The position numbers and the translations under genes are program-made. A stretch of DNA of 64,000 bases from Oscarella lobularis (taxonomy: Eukaryota; Porifera; Homoscleromorpha; Homosclerophorida; Oscarellidae): assembly GCF_947507565.1 (NCBI RefSeq), contig NC_089185.1, positions 2,170,001 to 2,234,000 on the forward strand. Reading direction: 5' to 3'. The notes beneath the pieces are model-generated. The model did not search any database. It had not been told where the DNA came from and worked only from the letters and a program-made list of their open reading frames with translations. Positions 22,849 through 34,649 of the stretch are shown in pieces (position 1 is the first letter of the stretch; every line of letters begins with the position of its first letter).

Positions 22849-23740
22849 CTACCTTAACATAGAAATTGCCAAAATACAACGGTATACTCAGTACACGACA
22901 TAATATGACCACTGCAAGAAGCTTACAGTTGTCCATCCATACTTCCCACGTCAGTAACGTTTAACAAAGCATTTTACCTTGAGCCTGAAGTCAGGCGTAT
23001 GAAATATCGAATGGCTTTGCTGTACGTCGCAACACACTGTAACCTCTGGGCCTCCATACGCTGCCGTTGATGTTTAAACGTCGTTGTTTTTCTACAGAAA
23101 CATGCAGGTATTTGGACCCATTCGCTGTACGCAGAGAGCAAGAGGGCGCCCGCACCACGCGCTGATCACGCAATCCCCAAGCAGTTATGCGCTTGAATTC
23201 TGCTTTTTGCTTTTTTTCGCAACGTACCTTTTACTCGAGATTTTATCTGAACGATTGCAAACTCAAAGTAAAGCTTACTAAAAACGACGCATTTTTTACT
23301 TTCATTCAGACAACAGCGTAACAACCTTAAATGCGTGGGGCTAAAGAAAGTGTCGAGAAAGGGAAAGTGGTACTGACCTGCCTGAAAATAAAAGAAGAAA
23401 AAGGCCCTTTAAGCAAACGCTTTATCTGCAGAGACGCAAAATTTGTTTCGTCGCCAGATGTCAAGTCGCTGGGTTAAACCGTATAATCTGGTTATGTATA
23501 AAAATATTTGTACTGCAGTGATAATAACTTTCTTAAAAGTTTTCTTTTACATGGTGAAATTCTATTTCCCATTTTTGTTTCTCCTGCAATGGCTTTCCTG
23601 TCTTCACTTGTTAGGCAAATATTATCAATTTTGTGAGAATTACCGTATGAATTGCATAGTGCATTACCTGAACTTTATGAGTTTCAGCGCTTAATGAGGC
23701 GGTAATCATTGATGTGCAGGTATTTTCTGTGCAAGTAAGA
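22849..23740. other. No gene recognised
   Basis: AT-rich sequence. Frames 22991-23173, 23084-23281 and 23443-23694 show no motif. Confidence 0.5.
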
Positions 23741-24766
23741 CTAAAAATTGTTACGCAGTTGCTATTATATACACTATCTCGTCGACTATTTCAGATACTT
23801 TTTGGAGGCGGGGATCGCGTCTCTACGCGCCGCTGTAAATGCCACGGACGAGGTGCTAGAGCACGTGTTGCACGTGACAAAACCGGGCCACTGGACCACT
23901 GGAAGCGGTTCAAGCGCACGAGTAAAGAAAAGCAGAAATTATGTTCCCTCCTAGCCTCGTACAAATGACCTTTCTCCTGGTGCGAGTCCCGGATGGGCTC
24001 GCGGAGAAAGGGCCTGGTACACACTGTTCGCGCATGCGTCAGATTTTCCAAGGAATCGTGGAATTTTCTCCTGAGCGCTTTCGCACGAAACGGCAAATAC
24101 ATGCGAGCGTTAAAGTACCAATTCTCTCCTGCATCAATAGCAAACATGGACGAAACTCCATGCTGGATGAATATGCCTAGCGCCAAAACCTTTGAGCAGG
24201 TTGGCGCAAAGTCAGTTCCACTTAAAACAACAGGGCACGACAAGAACCGTTTTACTGTTGCCTTGAATGCGTTTGCCGACGGAAGGAAACTACCGCCGTA
24301 CATTATTTTCAAAGGCGTTCGTCCAATTGCAGAGTTGTCAAAATTCCTGGAGTTGCCATGCATGAAGACCTGACAAAGGACTGGCTGCTTAGAGTTTTGG
24401 TCTCTCTTATTTGAAAAAAGTTTCCTTATTTTTTATGCCTACAAATGTCACATCACTGAAACCATCACATCCCTTGTGAAAACACAAGCGAATACTCTTA
24501 TGGGCGTTATTCCCAGAGGTTTCACAAATCAATTGCAGCCTGCTGACATCTCGTGGAATAAAACGTTCAAAACCACCTACAGAGAGAAATATGACGACTG
24601 GATTGCAACTGGAGAGAAATCACTTACTTCGGCCGGAAACGTGCGTCCTCGAAGCAAAGCCATCGTCGTGGATTGGGTCAAATCAGCGTGGCAATCAGTT
24701 TCATCCGATGTTATTACGACGTCGTTTCGTGTTACTGGCATATCACTAAAAACAGACGGCTCATAA
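23740..24766 (+). pseudogene. pogo-type DDE_1 transposase, decayed and internally deleted
   Basis: Pieces in order: an N-terminal stretch near 23800-23950 without clear motifs, SIANMDETPCWMNMP (first Asp, about 24137-24181), HDKNRFTVALNAFADG and LPPYIIFKG (about 24236-24309), then after a gap KCHITETITSL (about 24444) and LQPADISWNK (third acid region, about 24534). The second Asp block before KCHIT is missing or mutated, and frames change near 23950 and 24370. No inverted ends were found. It is a different lineage from the intact element at 20821. Confidence 0.75.
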
Positions 24767-24789
24767 GACTGCGAGATTAGATGCATTCA

Positions 24790-26300
24790 ATTGGATGGTG
24801 TAGCTTCAGAAGCAAGGGAACTTATACCTTGATGCGGGGGTGTGACGAAGGCGCCAACAGGGCGGTAAATTCCTTCGATCCGGCAAGGAGAAAGGCTTAA
24901 GAAAAATTCCGAAAGTACCGAAAGAGAACCTTTAGGAACATTCGTAGTGCATTTGATCACCGACACGTGAGACGAAATGGAAAATGGTCTATTCGAGAGA
25001 ATGGCGGAAGAAAATGCTTAAAGAAGAAAAAGCCTGGCGTGTTTAAACACGCAAACGGTACAGATAAGAGCAAATTTCCTTACCCGCTCGACTCGGCTGT
25101 AGGAGCACTCCTTTTTGATGCGGAAAACGTGTCGGTAATTCATGAGACGAAAGTTAGAGCCTGTTTGGAGAGGAAGGGCAGCCTCATTTACGACTTGTGA
25201 ATGAGCGATCGCGCTTTGATCGGCTTCTCACAATTTAGATTATTTTTAACTGGCACGATGCTACGAGTAGCGAGGAAAGCCCAGGAGGGTGCAAAGCGTA
25301 CTCTTCATCAAAAAGGGCATGTTCGCGGCATCAAGACAACTTGTACTGCGTTCCAACGCGACAGTTGTGCACCGCATAGAGCTTCGAAGCATTTCTCGAC
25401 GAATTTCGAGTTCCTTACCTACTTCGGTGACTGAGTAGAACGCGTTTCGTAAAGCGTATCCGGGCAATGACAGCTACACGGCTGGTACCGACATGAATAC
25501 CGTATCGGCTGTGACGTAGTGGCTGCTGCCGTACATGCCTTTGTGAAACTGTGGCTTTCCCAGCATTCAAAGGACCCGAAAGTGAAAAACGAGAGGGTAA
25601 GGATTGTATCCGCGCTATTTTCTAAAACATCGCTTGTTTTGTCTTGACACAGGTCCAATTCCTCTTCCTCGGGCTCGCGCCGTCGTTGTCGGTCTTCGAA
25701 AAGCGTCGTCGTGGTCGCTTTCCGCTTCAGAATCACTTGGAACTAAGCCGGGAGTTTTTCAAGATGGCGGAAGCAGAACGCCTACGTTCGGATTGTCGCT
25801 ATTCCCTTCGTCCGATTGATCGCGGTTCCAGTCTGTTTCGATTTCGACTTAATTAATCATCATCGTTTTCGTCGCCTTAGAAAAAGGCTCGAGATAATGC
25901 ATTCCAGGGGGCCCCTTTTCCGAGAATCGTCGATCGAAGAAGCCGTTTCTTACTTCCCGACGATTCGTAAACTGATTCTTTGGCTTCTTCTTCGTCGGAA
26001 CTGTCTTCAAAACCAGCGCAAGCCATAAAAGCGCCAGCGTTCGCCGCCGAAGCTCGCCGTTAGTTGTCGCGGTCCGCCGTTTTGAAACGCACTTGGAGTG
26101 CTTAGTTACCAAAACAACATGACACGTCACTATCCGTAAATCGAAGCCTTTATTGTTACTGTAGTAAAGTACGGTAAGTCTACAGAACAAAAAAGCTTCT
26201 CTTCCGAGCTATCCGGCCTTACCAAGATGCCGTCACGGCGACCCATGGATGGGGTTAACCCATTGAAAGGGTTTTAACTTGCATTTTTAATCTGTCACTT
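24790..26300. other. No gene recognised
   Basis: Several overlapping frames (24967-25200, 25201-25434, 25419-25736, 25604-25856, 25849-26190) are open by chance in both directions, and none shows a motif. The sequence may be old element debris. Confidence 0.45.
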
Positions 26301-26329
26301 TTTACGGGAGTATTCCTGTCTGAATAGAA

Positions 26330-26600
26330 GTTTGCCAGAGTTACTCCGGTTTTTAAATCTGGCAATAGATCTGATCTTGCTAACTGCCGTCCTGTTTCGT
26401 TACTTCCTATAGTTTGAGACTGCTGGAAAAATTTGTTTTGGAGACATTAAATTGTCATATTGAGTCGAACTCTATTCTGCCTAATTGCAGATGTAGTTTC
26501 AGAAAAGCAAGATCTTCGATTGATGGAGTATCTGTTTTGGAAAATGATTTACTAGCGGCCAAGAATCGCAGGCTTAATTCTGGAGCTGTGTTCGTTAATC
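26330..26600 (+). pseudogene. LINE reverse transcriptase fragment
   Basis: RVTPVFKSGNRSDLANCRPVSLLPIV (shown here only as the motif pattern VxPVFKSG...D...NxRPVSLLP) is the standard opening of the RT domain in Jockey/CR1/RTE-type LINEs. It continues in a shifted frame as RLLEKFVLETL and CSFRKARSS (the GFRxxRS block). One stop or frameshift lies at about 26415. Only some 90 codons survive. Confidence 0.75.
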
Positions 26601-26843
26601 CCACCCCTCTTCATTAGTCTTTTATTTTCAATAGACGTGCACGCAAGGATCTAAGCCGTTTCGTCCTTAGCGGAAGCGCTTTCCGCGCTCTCTTCCGCTG
26701 CTGCTTCTTCCTTGACGTTCGTCGTGACCGTGTTCTTCTAAGCCGTTTCTTTTTGCACCTATGCATAGGAGTTAAGCGTTCAGGTAAGGGTGTGTTGTTT
26801 TTCGTACCGTCGTTTTGCGTGCCATGCCGGTAAATAGACTAGA

Positions 26844-27188
26844 CTATTTGTTGGACCATTCGACCGCGCCTTCCTGGATCGCGCATTCGTATTCTGCCCA
26901 AATGGGCTCGCTGGGGTATTTCTTTCGCAGGGCTTTCTCCCTGTCTGCGGCGACCTTCTGATCTTGTTCGAGGGTTGCGATTACCTTTAGGTAGTGAGTG
27001 ACTAGGGAGTTCAGTATTTTGCCGTGATATTCCTTTTTGTGTTCCGCTAGTATTTGCGCGGTCGAAGAGTCGCGCGGGCGGAACGGATTAATATGTAGGG
27101 AGCACGTCATTCCCTTCCGCGGTGTCCCAGATGTCGCGTAGCGTTGGTGTTCGGTGAGGCGCATATGGGCTTTTGTGAGCGCCTTCAT
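26844..27188 (-). CDS. Hypothetical 114-residue frame, GC-rich, unknown
   Basis: It reads as a plausible protein: basic start (MKALTKAHMRLTEHQRY), then HINPFRPRD, then a long amphipathic helix with ATLEQDQKVAADREKALRKKYP and a final EYECAIQEGAVEW. Reverse-strand frames here are shorter. It could be an accessory protein or exon of a mobile element; the flanking 27202 and 27399 repeats (GGGGGACAC) may mark one. I recognise no family. Confidence 0.3.
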   Translation of the reverse strand: MKALTKAHMRLTEHQRYATSGTPRKGMTCSLHINPFRPRDSSTAQILAEHKKEYHGKILNSLVTHYLKVIATLEQDQKVAADREKALRKKYPSEPIWAEYECAIQEGAVEWSNK

Positions 27189-27201
27189 GATGTGTAGGGT
27201 A

Positions 27202-27462
27202 GGGAGCCCATAAGGGGGACACCTAACTTTGATTTTGTGCTGCAGCGGAACTACGCGCTCGATCTAAATGAAACAAAGCATGTAGTAAGCAGAATTTATC
27301 CAGCTTCAAATTGCGACCTTTGAGTGTTTGATCCGACTTCGCGTTCGTCCAGAAACGGCCAATTAGTGATGTCACTCCTCGAGGGTTGATATTAGTCCGG
27401 GCCCTAAAGGGGGACACTCTCGTTTTTGGAATATTTTGGTCAAGTACGCGCTCGAAAGACAT
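27202..27462. repeat. Diverged direct repeat pair with TAAGGGGGACAC motif
   Basis: Blocks at about 27202-27262 and 27399-27458 share GGGxxCCxTAAxGGGGGACAC followed, some 35 bp later, by TACGCGCTCGA. This looks like two copies of the same element end in the same orientation. Confidence 0.45.
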
Positions 27463-27629
27463 GAAATACTTTCTTTCCAACTACTAACGTTACGTTTTAG
27501 TTGTCCCCAAAGTACCGCTACTCTCTAACTAACTTTTCGAGTCAATCTTGGCAACAGCGAGAACAGCTCCAGTATTCAGCCGGATCGGGCATTTCTTCGA
27601 GACCCGCGCACCAGTAATGAAACCATCTG

Positions 27630-28509
27630 CTACATCCGTCGCTGTCTCAACCAACCCAGCACTCTTTCTCTCTGTGTGTCGTCTTCGTACCTTCTGCCAC
27701 ATTCGGTGCAATTATTTTTGCCGCTGCTGCTGCTCGTCTTCGTCCGACGCCTTTTACTTCCTCTCTCGCCTTTTTTCGCTCGAGGGCGCTTCTTCGTCTG
27801 CTGTTCCTGCTGCACTCTTTGAATGAATTCTTCTGAAGTGAGAATTTCCCCTGGTCGAACTGGCAACACGTCTCTTCCAGCAGTCCTACCTTCTCTCTCT
27901 TTTTCATTGTCAGATGGTTGAAATATTTCGCCAAAGTAGCGTCGAATGCTTCTTTGCACATGCGTTTCACCTGGTAGACCAGGCTCGGCAGAAGTCGGCT
28001 CCTCTTCAGTGCCTTCCAGGGGGCGTTCTACCAGGAAACTTGAAGTCTGCAGCTTAGAGGCAGGTATAGCCTCGCGGGAGAAAGGATAAATTCCCGTTTG
28101 TCTGAATCCGGTTGTGAGATACTCAGGTAAAAATGATTTCCATAGCTCGAAAAGAAGGTGAGGAAACTTTTCTTTGTCGACTCTTGACACTTTGGTACGT
28201 CGTTTGAAATCTTGAAGAATTGAAATCTAGTGCTTCTTGAGTGGTGAAAATGCACCCACGTCAAGCGGTTGTATACAAAACGTGGGTCGTATGCGGAGGA
28301 AGGCAGTAGATGATGACGTTTTTCTACCTTGCTGTCTCCAGCATATTGAGGCACATGTGAGACGAGTGGCCATCTAGAATTAGGAGGACCGGCGCTGCAT
28401 CAAGAAGATCAGCAACGTGTGGAAGGAACATGTTGAAGAACCATTCCCTGAAGTTGTGCTCTTCCATCCAACCTCTCGTGGACATAGAAATTTGAACAGG
28501 CGACTCCAT
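27630..28509 (-). pseudogene. Truncated Tigger-like transposase
   Basis: The minus strand reads MESPVQISMSTRGWM, LLILDGHSSHMC (second catalytic Asp, about 28385), then in shifted frames VIIYCLPPHTTHVLQPLDVGAFSPLK (third Asp). It ends with the TTGFRQTGIYPFSREAIP block, followed by a basic tail with a CTECGRRYEDD zinc-knuckle-like end. The N-terminal DNA-binding half and first Asp are gone, and at least one stop (near 28324) and two frame changes occur. The right end of the parent element is intact: ATCGGGGTTCTACTG ending at 28553 and followed by TA. The left end is not found, so the copy is truncated there and internally deleted. Confidence 0.8.
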
Positions 28510-28739
28510 CCACCAATTACAAAATCGGGGTCCGGATAATCGGGGTTCTACTGTATAGGGAAGAAGAGGATCTTGTCTCTGCGCAAAAATATGCTAAAAG
28601 ATAACAAAAATTTGCAGGCAAGCTTCAAAAAATAGAAGATAACCTTCCGTCATTGGGTTTGCAAAGGCTGCCTTTAGCCTTGGGAATCATTGATTTTTGC
28701 CTAATATAGGTACAATAAAATAGTGTCAGGAAAGAAACC

Positions 28740-29917
28740 AGGCAGTTACCCTACTTTGAGACAGAAAATACATTTTTAACGGCGAAAACTGTTGCAAGAT
28801 TCGATCAATGGCCATTTCCAGACTGAACCATTGAGTACTTACACGTGCTTGACGATATCTCTGAATTCTGTACCGAAGAATGTGCAGAACTGAAGAAGCG
28901 AGGCTTTTCGTTTGACGCTCTTGTCAAACCAGAAAAAGGTGTCCACAGCCAAATCATAAAGGTTCAGTTTTGAATTCTACAAAAAGTTTGAACCCTAGAC
29001 GTAAAAATAATTATAGATTGGCAATTAAACCGTTTAAAAAGCTTTTGCACCTTTTACAGCTGTGTTTTGCACTATATGGCACGGATATCCCATGACGTAT
29101 GTCGCCGAATTTTCTGCAATAACGCGAGCTTTAATGGAGTTCCGCAGCTCATATTTACGGAGGTGTTGTCGATGCCAATGCCAACAACGTTCTGCCGTGA
29201 AATTCCATTCTGATTTAGAGCGGCGTTTATCCTGCTACAAATTCCTTCTGCGGTTGAACTCGACAACGTGCACATATCAAAAAAATTGCTATATGAGTCC
29301 CATCAAAAACCCAAAGTCAAAAGATTCATTTTCTTTAATCCGTCATCTTTGGAGACGTCAATAGACAAAGCAAACGGAGTCTCTTTCATAAGACTTACAA
29401 GTTTCTCATGATGGAAGGGAGCAATAACGCCGTTAATTATGCAAGCTGGTTCAGTTCTTCGACTAGAGAAACTTTGAGCTTTTTGATATCCGGAAAGATG
29501 CTGAGAAAGATTTGCGTTAGTTCGTCTGCCACAGCGAGAGGAATATTATGTTTGACAAGCACTGTTGCAAATTTACGTTCGGCTCGCATTACCTATATGA
29601 AATGGAAAACTTTTCTGGTTCCTCGGAGCCTTCTCCTTCTGTGTGTGAGACAAGAGCGAAACGAGCCTTTCAACGTTCTTTTCCCCCTGATGAGCACAGG
29701 TCACATCACGGCAGCCGGTAGAGTAGTAAAAGCAGTAGGGATGGTCCAGAACGAGTCGAACAGAAAGATAAATCTCCCACCAGGCTTCTTGAAATTTTGT
29801 GCGATACGTAGCAGCACCCTTTCTCTTCCCCCATCCTCGCTTTCGGCTCCACGACGTCAACATCTTCTTCCTCGTCAAAATCATTACGATCAATGTCCGA
29901 ACTGATTTGGACGTCAA
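28740..29917 (-). pseudogene. hAT-like (KIAA1586/DUF4371-type) transposase relic
   Basis: Minus-strand pieces follow family order: FQEAWWEIYLSVRLV with DVTCAHQGEKNVERL (N-terminal zinc region, about 29810-29670), KFATVLVKHNIPLAVADEL (about 29575), FALSIDVSKDDG, RQNVVGIGIDNTSVN (about 29190), then YVMGYPCHIVQNTA, FFWFDKSVKRKASLLQF and STQWFSLEMAIDRIL (about 28835). At least five stops or frameshifts separate them. The C-terminal dimerisation domain is not seen. Its inverted ends were not found. Confidence 0.75.
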
Positions 29918-29999
29918 AGAAGTCGTCGACTAGTGCTGCAAGAAGGCAACGTCAAATATAAAGACTTCAAAAGAATTATTTCAGGGCTTCAAAATGAGG

Positions 30000-30640
30000 G
30001 CAGCTTTGGTCTTGTGTGACAGTTTGCAAACTTGATCGAGTTGTTTTGGCTTTTTGAAGCCTAACAATTTAAGAAGTTAAATAATTCTTTCAAAAAGTTT
30101 TTGTTGTTTTGTTTTTTGAATTGCGTTGCGAAGTAATGATGACATTGTTTGCGAAGAATGCACACTGTATTGTAGATAGCGCGCTTTAAACTGCAGTAAC
30201 GACTAAAACCATAGTTGTAATAGAAGAGGGATAGGCAACTCCCATATCACATGACCATTTAGCTGAGGCAAGGGTTGTTATGCCTGTACTCTGTGTTTCC
30301 CGTATATTTTTCGTTCGTTCACTGTATTCTTATGCGTTCTTCCTCTACTGCTGTCTTCGGTCTCTTTAAGGTACCTGAAAGATTGCTTCCAGCGCGAAAA
30401 CCGCATCGCGATAGGCTGCCGTTTGCACACAATTGCGGCCACACCCTCGTGACTAAAGTCGTTCCTCCTACGCGCTTACAACGGAGCGTGGGAGCTTTCC
30501 TCCGTGACTAGACGACAGGTACATGACTGGCATACGTACGATAAGCCATATTTTCGGCTGAAATTGCCATCTTTCGGAGACTTTGTCAGTGTGAGTGACC
30601 TGCCCATGTCAGTAGATATAGGGCCTTATGTATCACAAAG
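30000..30640. other. No gene; one orphan element end at about 30220-30262
   Basis: AGAAGAGGGATAGGCAACTC followed by ATATCACATGACC matches the terminal repeat of the element at 31505-32418. No partner end is nearby. Confidence 0.45.
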
Positions 30641-30650
30641 AGCAATTAAT

Positions 30651-30889
30651 GAGCCGACCACCGCAGTTGTACGGGGTGGCAAACGCAGTTTGCGAGCCCA
30701 TATAACGGCGAGGGAGGCTCTCTCAAACGTAATCTCAAGGCCGGAAGTGTATGTATGTATGTATGTATGTACGTCTGTTCGAGACATGTATTGAGCCGAC
30801 ACCGCAGTTGTACGGGGTGGCAAACGCAGTTTGCGAGCCCGTATAACGGCGGAGGGAGGCTGTCTCAAACGTGATCTTAGGGCCGGAAG

Positions 30890-30892
<3 letters not shown>
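30651..30892. repeat. Tandem 100-bp duplication with microsatellites
   Basis: 30651-30750 and 30793-30892 are near-identical copies. Each ends in GGCCGGAAGTGT and runs into a different microsatellite: (TATG)n at about 30749-30772 and (CTGT)n at 30890-30943. Each copy also contains a short inverted repeat (GGCAAACGCAGTTTGCGAGCC). Confidence 0.9.

Positions 30893-30943
<51 letters not shown>
30890..30943. repeat. (CTGT)n microsatellite
   Basis: About 13 uninterrupted copies of CTGT directly after the second 100-bp duplicate. Confidence 0.95.
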
Positions 30944-30944
<1 letters not shown>

Positions 30945-30949
30945 TCGTC

Positions 30950-31495
30950 ACGCTCCGTATTTTGACGTCACCTAAAACCCGGTTTTCTATACAGCGCATG
31001 CGTGAGATAGGGCCCAAAACGTTGACCCGAAAAAGGCGATTTACGGCGCTAATAAAGCGTTTTTTCTTTCATAAACGGAAAAAATGCTTAGAAACCTGTT
31101 TCTAATTGATCTGTGCTATTTTCCGTGTTATAAATGCGCTGAGAAACAGAAACGACAGTTTTGATTGTCACGCTCTGACGTCACAATCAAAAGTAACCAC
31201 TCATGTACAGTATGTGGGTGGGTATGTACGCGTGTACGGGTAACAGGAAATATGACCCGTACACATGCTTAGGTCCTCCTCAAATACAGAGCACATTCTG
31301 AGCACATTATCAAATACTGTACGTCAGAAAAGCGCCTAATTAGGAAAACATTGAAATCATGCAAGTATTTACAGTGTTTAGGTAGGACTGAGCTGTAGTA
31401 GCTAACGGCTGTAATGACACGTGAATATGTGACAACATAAATAATAATGACGTCACACTATGGTATGCACTCGCGTACGGTGGGAGGCTCTGCAT
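30950..31495. other. No gene recognised
   Basis: Moderately AT-rich sequence with no long frame and no inverted ends seen. Confidence 0.5.
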
Positions 31496-31504
31496 GATGG
31501 CAAC

Positions 31505-32418
31505 ATAGATAGAGGAGAAAGAGGGATAGAAAACTCCCCTATCACGTCACCGTTTTTGTGTCCCCTGACTGATGCGCAAGCAATGGATCCGTTTCGGAAT
31601 GCTTCTTTCTGCTACGGTTGTTGATCGAGATGTTTCGCGCTTGAATTTCTTCGCGAAGACGCGAAGACGTTGCCGAAGCGCATTTTAGAAACATCCGTTG
31701 CGAGATCGGTCAGAGAGCTGCAATCATTCATCCTCAGCTGTGCTTGAACAGCGCAAAAAGTTTCGATCAATCGCCAAAAATCGAGCAGATGCCATTTCGT
31801 CTTTCGAAAGACTTCGAATGACGCGAATTCAATCAATGTAAAGCAAATTGGCGGCGGCTTTAGCTCTCCAATGGTATGGAGTTCTGGCAAGTAGCTATCC
31901 TCTGGCATTAGCTTTACCTTTCTCGCGCAGGGTAGTGCACTTTCTAAACTGAAAAACTCTGCGAGTGCGGAGTGTACTCTCAGAAAAAAAGTTGTAGTAG
32001 CGCTCGCCGGTTTCGCTGAAAACTGGGCGACAGCGAAAGGTAGGAGGCTGAGCCAAGAACAGGAGCCGTCTCTGTCACTTCTCGTACTATTTAGATGTGT
32101 ACTTGACGCACAAAATATTTTTGAAAAGTAAAGCTAGCGACGCTAATAGCGTTACTGTGCAAGCTGTCAAGTCGAACGTAATAACTTACACGTACAGCCG
32201 CCTGCTGCAAGTGCTTCGGCCTGATAAGAAGGACCTTTATTTAATAGAGCAATACATTTCGCATTTTTCTCGTAATGATCGCTGTTCGAAGTCATGCCGA
32301 AACCCACGGAAAAGGCAAATGCATACGAGACAATCGTCACGATGACCGCATCAGTCATGGGGACACAATAACGGTCACGTGATAGGGAGTTTCCTATCCC
32401 TCCTTCTCCTCTATCTAT
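31505..32418. mobile_element. Mutator-like non-autonomous element, 914 bp
   Basis: The left end ATAGATAGAGGAGAAAGAGG and the right end are inverted repeats for at least 65 bp, through the ...TATCACGT.ACC...GTGTCCCC.TGACTGATGC block. Outside lie GATGGCAAC (31496-31504) and GATAGCAAC (32419-32427), a 9-bp duplication with one mismatch, as expected for MULEs. Frames inside (31612-31908 minus, 32097-32345 plus) match no transposase. Confidence 0.75.
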
Positions 32419-32436
32419 GATAGCAACAGAGATTAA

Positions 32437-33350
32437 GTAGGAGAGGGATGCGTAACTCGTAACTCGCGCTATCACGTGACTTTTCTTGGTACACACTTCT
32501 GTTGTTGCAGCATCCTCGATGCCATTCGACTTGTGAAACGCGCCTGGCCTCACGGAATCCGTTTAGAAGTACGGTTTGGTGCCTAAAGTATAGAAATAAA
32601 ATTTGTAATAAGGTAGGTTTGGTTAACACGGCCCAAACTGTTTAGTATGTAATACGCATCTGTGCAACCTGTTACTTGCACGGTTCAACTTCAAGTTGGA
32701 TGTATATCCTAATGCAATCAAAGTATATTATGATGTTAGGTGCATCGTTTCTAACTGGTTTTAGGAGGCTTTGGCCAATTTAGGGCATTGCAGTGACGTT
32801 AGAAAAAAGCGACGAAATCACGCCAAGGAAGGGTTGTCTCTTTTCTGAAGCTTACATCAAGCAATACATTGACATGTTTGTTTGAAGTCACAATTAACTC
32901 TTTCCTGCTATCGTTCGTAGTGATGTAGATACAGGTTGCATAAATAGCGTGTCAGTGGCTACGTTTCTATACCCTAAATTGGCCAAAGCCACGGAATAGT
33001 GTGAGTAACCCTACTAAAACCAGCTCTAAGCAATGCACCTAACACTAAACTATGCTCTGATTGCATTAGGACATACACCCAAGCTGAACCGTCCAAGTAA
33101 CAGGTTGCACAGTGACGCGTGCAGCGAAGGTGCGCAATTACGTGTTACATAATAGACAGTTCGGACCAATAACCAAACCTACTTTATTAACGAAGTTCTT
33201 GCTTCACTTCAGGCACTAGACCGTACATCTAAACGAATTCCTGTAGAGCTGGGCGTCTCACAAGTGCAATCGCATCCGGGATGCTGCAACAACAGACGTG
33301 GGTACCAAGAAAAGTCACGTGATAGCGCGAGTTACGCATCCCTCTCCTAC
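32437..33350. mobile_element. Foldback element with TTAA duplication and ~370-bp arms
   Basis: The arms run about 32437-32790 and 32970-33350. The ends GTAGGAGAGGGATG and CATCCCTCTCCTAC are directly flanked by TTAA (32433-32436 and 33351-33354). The arms contain TATCACGTGACTTTTCTTGG and the GTAACAGGTTGCA region in both orientations. Only about 180 bp of unpaired spacer is left. A TTAA duplication suggests piggyBac- or Kolobok-type mobilisation. Confidence 0.85.
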
Positions 33351-33354
33351 TTAA

Positions 33355-33892
33355 GGCCGATGCACACTACGACGTAACGTAACGTAGCGTAACGTAATGT
33401 GACGTCACACTTACGCAACGCAACGCAACGTAACGCAACGTAACGTGCATTCACACTTGCTAATTGAACAATCGACATTGGGGCGTGTGAATCCACTGAA
33501 TCGGAGGCGGCGTTTGCTTTTATTTCTCCTCCTACGCCAGCTGCTATAGTAGCCCTCCGCGATTTTTTTTTCTAACCTCCGACTTTGGCGTTTTTTGAAA
33601 TTTCGTCCCGCGCATTTTCTTTCCTTGCCGCGTCTTTGTAGCAAGGTTTTGTTTTGTCGTAAAGGCATGGGTGAATTTCGACATTCATTAGAAGTAATTC
33701 GTCATCCATTGTGATCGTTAAGTATCGCTAGTTTTTCTTACGCTAAGCTTCGAAAATAGACCTACCCTCTATCCCTTACGTTGCGTTGCGTTACGTTACG
33801 TTACGTCAAATGGGGAAGTGTGAATGAATTACGCTACGTTGCGTTACGCTACGTTACGTTACGTTACGTTACGTCGCTAGTGTGCATCGGCA
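33355..33892. mobile_element. 538-bp TTAA element whose inverted ends are (CGTAA)n-type repeats
   Basis: The ends xGCCGATGCACACTA and TAGTGTGCATCGGCx are inverted and flanked by TTAA (33351-33354, shared with the neighbour's right duplication, and 33893-33896). Inside the ends both arms become pentamer repeats of ACGTA/GCGTA type (about 33375-33450 and 33778-33873). The centre contains a Lys/Arg-rich frame (33411-33668 minus) that is not recognisable. Confidence 0.8.
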
Positions 33893-33918
33893 TTAACACG
33901 TAACACCGTCACGTGAAA

Positions 33919-34224
33919 TTATGTCCCGTAGCAGCGACTACCATTGGACGTCGGGAATCCAGGCGGCAGGTGAGGCGTATTCGGAATAAGATCGTCGTTA
34001 ACGAACTTGCAGAAATCCGAAATCGTCAGGTTCGGCCTCCCTCGAACGCACGAGTTCATTCGAGCCCACTTCCGGGCCTTCGATTCGAGGTCTTCATTGA
34101 TCATAATGGAGACCCGCCCATACTTCCCGCGACGATAGTTGGAAAACTCGCCGCTGTTCTGAAGGTAATCACTGCGCCATCGCATGATCGACGCTTCCGA
34201 CGACCCCAAAATATTGGCTGCCAA
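33919..34224 (-). pseudogene. N-terminal fragment of a DDE transposase (Tc1/IS630-like relative)
   Basis: The minus strand reads AANILGSSEASIMRWRSDY, GEFSNYRRGKYGR then ESKARKWARMNS and RGRPNLTISDFCKFVNDDL, then PHLPPGFP. This matches, from memory, the N-terminal HTH and linker of a transposase family common in corals, sponges and some fungi whose members continue into a Trp-Leu-x-x-LGF block. Here the frame stops at 33919, next to the TTAA element, and no catalytic domain follows. Family naming is uncertain. Confidence 0.5.
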
Positions 34225-34649
34225 GCGAGCAGGCTACATGAATTGCGTTTTGCAAATGGTTTTCTTTGTCGTTTTTTCTTGGATTTTTTTATGAATTCCT
34301 GTTTAGCTGTTTATGATTTCCTCGGTGCGAGACGGAATTCTCAAAGTCAAAGGCCTGTGGAAGGAAGGCGAAGAAGAGGAACCGTCGTTCTTCGAGGAAA
34401 AGAGTCGGGTGCGTTCAAAGAGAAGCGAATCGAGAAAATGTCGTACAGGTATTTCTTTTCGCACGGTGCAGCTTCTAAAAGAGAAAGTAGACGGTAACTA
34501 CGAACCAGCTGCAAACGGAGACAACAGCGCAGACAACATCAAGGCGTATCGCTTGGGCGTCGTGAAGCGCCCTATTTTGCCTCTGCGCGTGCGCCAGATT
34601 TATTCTTTGGCGCATGCGTATTCAAAATAGGAGTTTATAATGATTCTAT

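Noticed and set aside
24967-25856. Chain of open plus-strand frames
   Set aside because: No common splice sites, no motifs, and equally open frames on the minus strand.
33411-33668. Lys/Arg-rich 85-codon frame
   Set aside because: It ends in the pentamer repeat and has no family pattern; basic composition follows from the repeat and AT/CG content.
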